From Ramicandelaber brevisporus (Eukaryota > Kickxellomycota > Ramicandelaberales > Ramicandelaberaceae): DNA of 20,327 nt. Of the stretch, positions 7,731 through 13,750 are shown piece after piece. The translations under genes and the position numbers were made by a program. Each line of letters starts with the position of its first letter. The first letter of the stretch is position 1. Where the stretch lies: positions 123,183 through 143,509 of the forward strand of contig MU602671.1 in the NCBI GenBank assembly GCA_025201865.1, in the 5' to 3' direction. The notes under the pieces are model-generated. The model was given only the letters and a program-made list of their open reading frames with translations. It did not search any database and had not been told where the DNA came from.

Positions 7731-7739
7731 TATATAAAA
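7731..7739 (+). promoter_or_regulatory. TATA-like element TATATAAAA
   Basis: Matches the TATAWAWR consensus but lies about 300 bp before the kinase start, with one ATG (7772) between. It may be a distal or alternative start element. Confidence 0.3.
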
Positions 7740-7867
7740 TCGCAGCAAGCCAGTCTGTCGTAGTCGATCTCATGCATTCAGCTTCCTCAAACCTGTCCAT
7801 TCCATCCATCAATCAAGCCCATCTGCCTACCATTGCATTCTTTTTCTGTGGACATCCCAAGCCCGAT

Positions 7868-7875
7868 TATAAATA
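7868..7875 (+). promoter_or_regulatory. TATA box TATAAATA for the kinase gene
   Basis: A perfect TATAWAWR match 160 bp upstream of ATG 8037. The sequence between is ATG-free and pyrimidine-rich, as expected of a leader. It overlaps an AATAAA hexamer (7872-7877), so a polyadenylation role for an upstream transcript is also conceivable. Confidence 0.4.
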
Positions 7876-8036
7876 AAACTCGGCGCCTCATTCGCGTGTT
7901 GCCCCTCCTTTGAAGCTCGCTGTTCTCCTCTTCTGCCGCCTATCGGTTTGTGCAATCTCTCTTCTGACTACCGAACTACCACAAAACACCTTCAACTTCA
8001 TTTGCCAACTACAAAGCGCACGCTCTTGGAGGAGGA

Positions 8037-9797
8037 ATGGAGTCCAGCAGCAACAACAGCAACAGCAGCAACAGCAACAACAACGGCTCAGCCTCAGCTA
8101 GTGCAGCAACAATGGAGCTGCCCCAGAAGGACGGCCTGCTCACGATCCGAGTGATCGAAGCGCGTGGTCTCGTGTTCCCGCCCGGCTCTCAGCAGATTCT
8201 GGCGCGCTACTCCCAGTTCCAGAGCGACAGCCAGCGCTTGCCATACCTGGTGCTTGAGTTTGACAAGAACGAGGTTGTTGTCAACGCTCTTGGCGGTGAC
8301 CCCTCCAATCCAACCTGGCGGTCTCGTACCAGCTTTGATGTCTGCCGTGCTGACAGCGTGCTGGTGTCGCTGTATCAGCGCACGCCGGCTGCATTTATTG
8401 ACCAGCGCTTCCTGCAGACCTCAACGTCGCCGCGCACTCGTGCCCAGCATTTGCACGAGCAGCTTCTGCAACGCGACCAGCAGCTCCACGGATCAAACGG
8501 CAGTGGCGCTCAGCAAACTCAGCAGCAGCAGCAAGGTCAAGGCCAGGGCACTGCAATTTCTCAGCAGCAAAGCCTGATGCATGGCCAAAACAATACGTCA
8601 TCGGCCATTTTCTTGGGTGCCGCTCGTGTCAACCCAGCGTTTGAGGACAACAAGATGTCTGACCAGTGGTATCCACTTCTCAACGGCTCCGGCCACATTC
8701 GTGTCCAGGTCTTTTACTCTCGCCGTGAGCAAGCCCCACTGACTGTGGACGCATTTGATCTCCTGACTGTCATCGGCAAGGGCTCATTTGGCAAGGTTAT
8801 GCAGGTTCGCAAGAAGGACACTGGCCGCATCTACGCCATGAAGATTCTCTCCAAGTCCAAGCTAGTGATGCGCTCCGAGGTGGCCCACACTCTGGCCGAG
8901 CGCATTGTGCTGGCACAGATCAACCATCCGTTTATTGTCCCTCTCAAGTTCTCCTTCCAGAGCACCGAGAAACTCTACCTGGTCCTGGCGTTTGTCAACG
9001 GCGGCGAGCTGTTCCGCCATCTCCAAAACGAGATCCGCTTTGATGAACATCGTGCTCGCTTCTATGCCGCCGAACTTCTCACTGCCCTCGAGTGCCTGCA
9101 CTCGTACAACATTGTGTACCGCGACATCAAGCCCGAAAACATTCTGATTGACTTCACTGGCCACATTGCTCTGTGCGACTTTGGTCTGTGCAAGCTCAAC
9201 ATGCGCGAGAATGACACCACGCGGACATTCTGCGGCACTCCAGAGTATCTCGCGCCAGAGCTGATTCTCTCCCTGCCATACACCAAGCAGGTTGACTGGT
9301 GGACGTTTGGCGTCCTTCTCTACGAAATGCTCACCGGCCTCCCGCCGTTCTATGACGAGAACACCAACATCATGTACCGCAAGATTGTTGAAGACGAGCT
9401 CGTCTTCCCCGACTATGTTGGCCTGCGCGCTCGCTCTCTGTTGGCTGGATTGCTTGTGCGTGATCCAAACCAGCGTCTGGGTATTCTGGGAGCCTCTCAG
9501 ATCAAGTCGCATCCGTTCTTTGACGAAATCAACTGGGACATGCTCCTGGCCAAGAAGTACGATCCACCATTCAAGCCAAGCGTTGCGTCGGCTATCGACA
9601 CCTCTAACTTTGATGAAGAGTTTACCTCGGAGATGCCATTGGATTCGCTGCCGGTTGAGGGCCAGAGTGCTCTGCTGTCATCGACGGTTCAGCAGCAGTT
9701 TGCTGGCTTTACCTACGAGGGCGATGGTGGTGCCATGTCGCTGGCACAGAGCCACGGCCCAATGTCGTTCTCGGATCGCATGCGTCATCATCCGTAA
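8037..9797 (+). CDS. YPK1: AGC-family serine/threonine kinase of the Ypk1/Gad8 (SGK-like) group
   Basis: In yeasts these kinases act at the plasma membrane downstream of TORC2 and PDK1-type Pkh kinases, controlling sphingolipid synthesis, flippases and stress resistance. An N-terminal C2-like region (about 33-230) precedes the kinase domain (about 240-495). Visible elements are the Gly loop GKGSFGKV (247-254), Lys269, helix-C Glu288, YRDIKPEN (361-368), DFG (381-383), the activation-loop phosphosite Thr397 in TFCGTPEY, and APE (406-408). The C-tail holds a Ser/Thr turn-motif region (544-550) and the hydrophobic motif FAGFTY with Thr559. A Gln-rich, low-complexity loop (about 130-187) interrupts the C2-like region. 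ATG 8037 has a good context (G at -3 and +4); Met26 is an alternative start after a Ser/Asn run. Ypk1/Gad8 orthology is clear; which paralogue is not. Confidence 0.93.
   Translation: MESSSNNSNSSNSNNNGSASASAATMELPQKDGLLTIRVIEARGLVFPPGSQQILARYSQFQSDSQRLPYLVLEFDKNEVVVNALGGDPSNPTWRSRTSFDVCRADSVLVSLYQRTPAAFIDQRFLQTSTSPRTRAQHLHEQLLQRDQQLHGSNGSGAQQTQQQQQGQGQGTAISQQQSLMHGQNNTSSAIFLGAARVNPAFEDNKMSDQWYPLLNGSGHIRVQVFYSRREQAPLTVDAFDLLTVIGKGSFGKVMQVRKKDTGRIYAMKILSKSKLVMRSEVAHTLAERIVLAQINHPFIVPLKFSFQSTEKLYLVLAFVNGGELFRHLQNEIRFDEHRARFYAAELLTALECLHSYNIVYRDIKPENILIDFTGHIALCDFGLCKLNMRENDTTRTFCGTPEYLAPELILSLPYTKQVDWWTFGVLLYEMLTGLPPFYDENTNIMYRKIVEDELVFPDYVGLRARSLLAGLLVRDPNQRLGILGASQIKSHPFFDEINWDMLLAKKYDPPFKPSVASAIDTSNFDEEFTSEMPLDSLPVEGQSALLSSTVQQQFAGFTYEGDGGAMSLAQSHGPMSFSDRMRHHP
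8046..8084. repeat. AGC/AAC trinucleotide run encoding a Ser/Asn tract
   Basis: Thirteen consecutive AGC or AAC codons (residues 4-16 of the kinase), length-variable by nature and directly after the start codon. Confidence 0.85.
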
Positions 9798-10051
9798 GTC
9801 GCAATCTAGCTGCATTCCAGCCGCAATCCAATAATTAGCTACAACTAACCCATTATGACGTAACAACTTTAGTATAACTATAATTAACTATAATCTCACT
9901 TAAGAAAAAAACTCCCTATCCATACCTTCTTTTGCATTCGAGAATGCCTGTATACATCTCAGCTGCATCAGGACAGGTGATGGATGCGTTTCTACTATGC
10001 GAACTCCCTTACCAAACCAGACAAAAACAAACCCAATACCAAAAAAAAAAA
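9798..10051 (+). other. Kinase 3' region and Nudix gene promoter/leader
   Basis: A 254-bp spacer with A/T-rich ACTATAATTAACTATAAT at about 9875-9892 and a 12-base A run ending at the Nudix ATG (10041-10052). Two ATGs (9944 and 9980) are in frame with the Nudix gene with no stop between. Confidence 0.5.
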
Positions 10052-10999
10052 ATGCCGACTCTTTTGGAGCTTGTCCAGAACTGCGACAACGTGAGCCAGC
10101 CAGACGGCGTCCCGTTTGCTCTGACTGCAGATGGCCCGCATCTTGGCTGCGTTCATCCCAACCTGGCTCCGTTCATCACCTCGCTTGATCGCGCAGATCT
10201 CCTCGTCTTCTCCAGTGCCCAAAACGTTATCCATTTTGCACCGTCAGTTGCTCATACAGCAGAAGCGCGTTCTGATGCCATGCGCCAATTCCTCGAGTCT
10301 CTACGCACCAATGACGATGCTCTTTCCAAACTCTCAGCTTTACAGGGCTGGCGAAACGAGCTGTATCCAATTTACGGCACTGATGGCGAGCCGGCCTTTT
10401 TGATTGAGCGCTGTGCAACCCCACTCTTTGCCTTCCGTACTTATGGCGTTCATCTCAACGGCTATATTCGCGACGCTTCTTCTGGTGAAATCAAAATGTG
10501 GGTGGGCAGACGCAGCGCCACGAAACCGACATGGCCAAACATGCTCGACAACATAGTCGGCGGCGGTATTGCCCACCACGACGGTGGAGTTTTCAAGACC
10601 CTTGTCAAGGAATGCAGCGAGGAGGCTTCTATTCCTTCCTCTCTTTTAGCGGATGCTAAACGCACAAGTATGCCAGTGACATATTTTGTTCGCAACCATT
10701 TGGGACAATCTCCAGAGACGCAGTACATTTACGATTTGGAAATGCCATCTGATTTTGAGCCGCGTGGGGAGGATGGCGAAGTGCAAGGGTTCATGCTGAT
10801 GAATGTCAAAGAGTTGCTGGAGTCATTGAGAAGTGGAGAGTGGAAGCCGAATTGTGCAGCGATTACTATAGAGTTTCTGGTGAGAAATCAGTTTATATCG
10901 GAGCAGGACTTGGAAGAGGGAACTACGTTTGAAATGTTGAAGAAGCATCTGCATCGGAAGTTGGACTATTTCAATCCAGCAACTAAATACACCCTTTAA
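10052..10999 (+). CDS. Nudix hydrolase with DUF4743-type N-domain (YJR142W / Tnr3-like)
   Basis: A 315-residue protein. The N-terminal half (about 1-125) fits the DUF4743 domain and the C-terminal half is a Nudix fold. The family hallmark WVGRRSATKPTWPNMLDN (150-167) leads into GGG (170-172) and the Nudix helix KECSEEAS (186-193), whose glutamates bind metal. Relatives in yeast and plants are reported to hydrolyse damaged (oxo/oxy) thiamine diphosphates to monophosphates, so a thiamine metabolite-repair role is likely; in S. pombe Tnr3 the domain is fused to thiamine pyrophosphokinase, absent here. The box departs from consensus GX5EX7REUXEEXGU: Lys replaces Arg, Ala-Ser replaces x-Gly, and the first Glu is missing. 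Start ATG 10052 follows an A-run with good context; in-frame ATG 9944 would add 36 residues. Confidence 0.88.
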   Translation: MPTLLELVQNCDNVSQPDGVPFALTADGPHLGCVHPNLAPFITSLDRADLLVFSSAQNVIHFAPSVAHTAEARSDAMRQFLESLRTNDDALSKLSALQGWRNELYPIYGTDGEPAFLIERCATPLFAFRTYGVHLNGYIRDASSGEIKMWVGRRSATKPTWPNMLDNIVGGGIAHHDGGVFKTLVKECSEEASIPSSLLADAKRTSMPVTYFVRNHLGQSPETQYIYDLEMPSDFEPRGEDGEVQGFMLMNVKELLESLRSGEWKPNCAAITIEFLVRNQFISEQDLEEGTTFEMLKKHLHRKLDYFNPATKYTL

Positions 11000-11126
11000 C
11001 CATTTTAAATATATTACAACTTTACTAATTAATCGAGTATGATGCCGCTTACTGTGTGTTTATCTTCTGGTTAACTCATGGATATGACCCATTATTCAAA
11101 AGCATCTAAATCACTATTCATATCAA
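11000..11126 (+). other. Spacer between Nudix gene and tRNA
   Basis: 127 bp, A/T-rich. It holds the Nudix 3' UTR and, just before the tRNA, CATATCAA, a typical fungal tRNA start context. No other feature was seen. Confidence 0.5.
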
Positions 11127-11199
11127 GGGCGTATGGCCAAATGGATAAGGCGCCTGACTACGGATCAGGAGATTCCAGGTTCGACCCCTGGTATGCTCG
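11127..11199 (+). tRNA. tRNA-Arg (anticodon ACG), intronless
   Basis: It folds as a full 73-nt cloverleaf. The acceptor GGGCGTA pairs with TATGCTC (two G-U pairs), with discriminator G. The D arm is GCC/GGC with a GG-containing loop, the anticodon arm CCTGA-CTACGGA-TCAGG, the variable loop AGATT and the T arm CCAGG-TTCGACC-CCTGG. Anticodon ACG at 11160-11162 (modified to ICG) reads CGU/CGC/CGA arginine codons. The internal A box (TGGCCAAATGG) and B box (GGTTCGACCCC) are intact. CCA is not encoded, as expected for a nuclear gene. Confidence 0.97.
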
Positions 11200-11205
11200 C
11201 TTCTC

Positions 11206-11209
11206 TTTT
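11206..11209 (+). terminator. RNA polymerase III terminator TTTT
   Basis: A T4 run seven bases after the tRNA discriminator base, the usual Pol III stop. Confidence 0.75.
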
Positions 11210-11349
11210 GTTTGTTTGAACATGAGTCACTTCTTTTCATTTCATCTCATCGTCTACTGCATGCGTACACAAATATACATCACTTCTTTGTCAATACATT
11301 ATCTATAGCTAAGGGGTGTGTTTTAAAAGGCGAGTATCTAAGACTGAAA

Positions 11350-11417
11350 GAACAAAAGGAGGCATGAAACAAATTTTTTTTTTGTAGGTGAAAATGATGT
11401 CAAAACTTCTTTTGTTC
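11350..11417. repeat. Inverted repeat just beyond the GGC1 stop codon
   Basis: GAACAAAAGGAG (11350-11361) and CTTCTTTTGTTC (11406-11417) form a 12-bp stem with one wobble on the + strand and one mismatch on the - strand; the loop is 44 nt and contains a T10 run. It lies in the probable GGC1 3' UTR, between convergent Pol III and Pol II units. Confidence 0.45.
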
Positions 11418-11421
11418 AAGC

Positions 11422-12396
11422 TCAAGCCTCAAGAGTCTTGCTCTTGGTGATGCCATTCTGCTCAAAGAACTTGTGGAGGATTGGAATCAATTGCTGAGCA
11501 ACAGTGAACGAGAAGATGAGCTTCGGACCAACAACAAGCAGCTTTGGTGTCAGACCCTTGAACAGCGAGCGGGTACCCTCAACACGGAGCATGTTCTTCA
11601 AAATGTTAACACCGCTCTCTGGGTTGTCGAACGAGCGGGCCTGAATACGAGTCTTGATGACATCCAGTGGCTGAGAGATGGTGATCGACGCAATAGCACC
11701 ACCAATGGAGGCACAGAAGTTCTGGAAGAAGGTGGCTGATGAATAGTCCTTCAGACCAAACATACGATCCTTGACGAATGCAGCACCGCCAAACAGGGCG
11801 AATGAGCCTGGAGCATTGCGAGCAGCGGTCCAGCCAGCACCACGATACAAGCCAAATCCTTCATCGGCAATAATCTTGAACAAGCCACGGCCCTTAAACT
11901 GCTCTGGGTTGGTCTGGCGCTTAATCTTGAGGACGTCCAGCGGCAACAAGACGATCTCACCAATACCGATCATGCTACCGGCAGTGGCGTGCATAATGGC
12001 CTTGCCGTTCTTCTCACCAAACGCTCTCACAAACGAATCTCTGTGGTGAGTGGCCAGGTAATCGGTGACGAATGGCTGACCGCCGAATTTGTACACACGC
12101 TGCAACACCTTGTAGCCAGCAGCAAAGCCCAGACCCGGGAAGAGTGAAAAGTACTTGCGCAATGCGGAATCAGTTGGCTTGGCACCCTTGAAGATAACGG
12201 CGGACATGTTGCTGAATCCCTGGCTCATCGGCTGGCCGGAGACGAAGATTGGGTTTGGATTGTTCATCAAGCGCTTGGCAACAGTGTCGACTGGGTGGAA
12301 ACCAATCAGCTCGAGAATACCGGCTGTGCCGGAACCCACTACTCGGGCCAGTGGAGATTCGGTGTGCTTGCCTTTGCCAGAGGGAATTGGTGCCAT
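11422..12396 (-). CDS. GGC1: Mitochondrial GTP/GDP carrier
   Basis: A 324-residue mitochondrial carrier family protein of the inner membrane that exchanges matrix GDP for GTP. In yeast, loss of Ggc1 depletes matrix GTP and disturbs iron homeostasis. The three carrier signatures are visible: HPVDTVAKR (34-42, where the third motif position is Ala rather than Lys/Arg, as also seen as Ser in yeast), LPLDVLKIKRQTNPE (151-165) and QPLDVIKTRIQ (242-252). The Ggc1-specific blocks SLFPGLGFAAGYKVLQRVYK, GWTAARNAPGSFALFGG and KGLTPKLLVVGPKL are nearly identical to yeast. Length is close to yeast Ggc1 (about 300); the extra lies in the first loop (about 50-65). There is no cleavable presequence, as usual for carriers. 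The ATG has a good context (AAGATGG) and a leader without ATG for about 405 nt. Confidence 0.96.
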   Translation of the reverse strand: MAPIPSGKGKHTESPLARVVGSGTAGILELIGFHPVDTVAKRLMNNPNPIFVSGQPMSQGFSNMSAVIFKGAKPTDSALRKYFSLFPGLGFAAGYKVLQRVYKFGGQPFVTDYLATHHRDSFVRAFGEKNGKAIMHATAGSMIGIGEIVLLPLDVLKIKRQTNPEQFKGRGLFKIIADEGFGLYRGAGWTAARNAPGSFALFGGAAFVKDRMFGLKDYSSATFFQNFCASIGGAIASITISQPLDVIKTRIQARSFDNPESGVNILKNMLRVEGTRSLFKGLTPKLLVVGPKLIFSFTVAQQLIPILHKFFEQNGITKSKTLEA

Positions 12397-12426
12397 CTTA
12401 CTTTATGTCTGTTTGTCGCTGTAGAT

Positions 12427-12481
12427 ACTGCTGCTGTTGCTACTGCTACTGCTGCTACTGCTGGTACTGCTGGTACTGCTG
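12427..12481. repeat. Trinucleotide repeat (ACTGCTGGT/ACTGCT units) in GGC1 leader
   Basis: About 18 CTG/CTA/GTA-type triplets including two adjacent ACTGCTGGT 9-mers, 30-85 bp upstream of the GGC1 start. On the transcript strand it reads as CAGCAG/TACCAG. Confidence 0.85.
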
Positions 12482-12925
12482 TTTTTTGAAGGCGAAGGTG
12501 AAGATGAAGGTGGAAAAAAGGATGAATGCAGATTAGGAAAAAGGGCTGATCAGAGCGAATTTTTGTTGTGAGTTGTTCGCCGAAGGGAGTTTGTGTAGTA
12601 TTTGTGAGTGCCGGCAACAAGCGGAAACAACAACAATAACGAGGAGGATGAAATAGGATGGAGAAGGTGAAGGAGGAGGAGAGAACGGCAACTTGCACTT
12701 GCACCCGCACTTGCGCTGGTTAAATGACGAAGGAGTACTGAAGCTGCAGCAGAGAATGAGAGGGAATAAAAGGGACACAGGCTGTTCCACGAGCCCCTCC
12801 TCATGAACAACTCGGGCCGTCCTTGTCTTTCTCTCTCTCTTTTCTTTTCAATGAAAGATGAGCCACCACCAAGAAGAATCTCAGTGGCGGACAAGGTTCA
12901 AATGCAACCTGACAGGCGTGATCAC

Positions 12926-12932
12926 CCAATCA
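12926..12932. promoter_or_regulatory. CCAAT box (CCAATCA), possible HAP complex site upstream of GGC1
   Basis: It lies about 125 bp beyond the outer edge of the ATG-free GGC1 leader. HAP/CCAAT-binding complexes regulate respiratory and iron genes in fungi, and GGC1 is an iron-linked mitochondrial gene. A CCAAT pentamer is common by chance, so this is suggestive only. Confidence 0.25.
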
Positions 12933-13047
12933 TATCACCTAAACTCCGGCAATGTCCGTTGTCCTTTCTGTGCACTGACTCTTCAGTCGGCATCTGTCTA
13001 ATCGATATTTTTTTTCTTCCTCCTACTCCACCCACTTTGCATCTGAT

Positions 13048-13078
13048 GATTCATTCAATTTGATTCATTTGATTCATT
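13048..13078. repeat. Three GATTCATT direct repeats
   Basis: GATTCATT at 13048, 13062 and 13071; with the preceding base, the second and third copies read TGATTCATT and TGATTCATT-like, one base from the Gcn4/AP-1 core TGACTCA. It may be simple repeat drift. Confidence 0.5.
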
Positions 13079-13177
13079 CAGGCCCGAGGACAACAGTGGC
13101 ACTGTTCATTATGGGGGTTTAACTCTTTGCTTTGTATACAGAGGTTTGTTTGGGTTTAAAAGAGTAAAAGGATGACA

Positions 13178-13525
13178 TTAGAATGCACGTGGAGTCTGTG
13201 TGTATTCGAGCTTATCACCGGCTTCCTCAAAGCGCTTCTGAGCCTCGGCTCTTGCCCAGCTAGTAATGTTCGTGTCTGGCTTATAGTAAGCACCAGCAAA
13301 TGCCAATCCGATTGTCAGACCCATGCCCCACATGTAGATGGATTCCCACTCCTCCTTAACGCGCTTCTGGCCAGCTGGCAATGGGCGTTCGCCGAAAAGG
13401 AAACCGCCTGGCTCGTTTGAAGGGCGATCGTCGACACCTCCGCTGCGAGCGAGGCGTGATCTGGTCGCGAGTGGTCTAAGAGCGGCGCTGCGAGCAACGA
13501 GACGAGAACTGCTGCGAACAAGCAT
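13178..13525 (-). CDS. NADH:ubiquinone oxidoreductase (complex I) ESSS subunit, NDUFB11-like
   Basis: A 115-residue accessory subunit of the complex I membrane arm. The N-terminus (1-28) is Arg/Ser/Ala/Leu-rich without acidic residues, a clear mitochondrial presequence. The conserved ESSS block follows, GFLFGERPLPAGQKRVKEEW (41-60), then one membrane helix at about 62-81 and a charged C-terminal segment starting YKPDTNI. Length fits fungal orthologues. The start is supported by the presequence and by a leader with no ATG for over 100 nt. Its presence implies a standard respiratory complex I in this organism. A pyrimidine tract with donor-like sequences in the leader may be a 5'UTR intron. The family assignment is from remembered motif similarity. 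Confidence 0.82.
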   Translation of the reverse strand: MLVRSSSRLVARSAALRPLATRSRLARSGGVDDRPSNEPGGFLFGERPLPAGQKRVKEEWESIYMWGMGLTIGLAFAGAYYKPDTNITSWARAEAQKRFEEAGDKLEYTQTPRAF

Positions 13526-13587
13526 CTGTCCGAGGTTTAATGTTCAGTCAAAAAAAGATAGATCGGAATTTGTAGGCGGTAATTTTG

Positions 13588-13654
13588 CTGGCGATGAGCG
13601 AAGAAGAAGAAAAAACACACTTACACACAGCACTCACACAACATACTCACATAC
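13588..13654 (-). other. Possible 5'UTR intron of the ESSS-subunit gene
   Basis: Read on the minus strand, donors GTATGT (13654 and 13646) and GTAAGT (13624) are followed by a TTTTTTCTTCTTCTTC tract and CAG ending at 13588. That would give an intron of 37-67 nt. No strong CTAAC-type branch point is visible, only CTCAT, so this is tentative. Confidence 0.25.
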
Positions 13655-13750
13655 ACGCATTGTAAAGACACTTAATTCTGATCAAAATGACATTCGTTAA
13701 AGGAAGGTTAAAGACTACTTGTAAATATTAATAGTAAAAAAGGGAGTGCA

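Larger units (their letters stand above)
7312..8036 (+). other. SPE2 3' region and YPK promoter/leader
   Basis: This 725-bp gap between same-strand genes begins with an A/T-rich SPE2 3' region (7312-7480). Two adjacent tetranucleotide arrays follow (CTTC, then CAGC), then two TATA-like elements at 7731-7739 and 7868-7875. From 7775 to the kinase ATG at 8037 there is no ATG, consistent with a leader starting shortly after the second TATA. No small gene is recognised. Confidence 0.6.
12397..13177 (-). other. GGC1 leader/promoter and ESSS-subunit 3' region
   Basis: This is a 781-bp gap between two minus-strand genes. Read on the minus strand, 12397-12801 is C/T-rich and lacks any ATG, consistent with a long GGC1 leader. 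It contains a CAG/TAC-type trinucleotide repeat near the start codon. Further out is CCAATCA (12926-12932), then T-rich sequence and a GATTCATT repeat. No gene was recognised; long frames here are compositional. Confidence 0.55.

Noticed and set aside
7664-7732. ATCACA/TGTGAT inverted pair with repeated CGCCTG
   Set aside because: Six-base arms 55 bp apart are within chance expectation and do not extend into a credible stem.
8862-9512. 216-codon minus-strand frame opposite the kinase domain
   Set aside because: A shadow of the conserved kinase coding sequence with no family match.
9932-10051. Nudix protein beginning at the TTG at 9932
   Set aside because: Non-ATG starts are not expected in a fungal nuclear gene; the homologous region starts at ATG 10052. 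The in-frame ATGs at 9944 and 9980 are kept only as alternatives.
10041-10052. 12-base A run before the Nudix ATG as a retroposition poly(A) scar
   Set aside because: It lies directly 5' of the start codon, where A-rich sequence favours fungal initiation, and no target-site duplication or upstream retrocopy is visible.
11078-11308. 76-codon open frame containing AYGQMDKAPDYGSGDSRFDP
   Set aside because: This is the conceptual translation of the tRNA-Arg gene, a familiar false protein in databases; the cloverleaf explains every base.
12339-12894. Overlapping minus-strand frames of 85-123 codons upstream of GGC1
   Set aside because: Translations are Ser/Leu/Phe/Pro-rich products of a CU-rich leader, and all depend on non-ATG starts or on the ATG-free zone.
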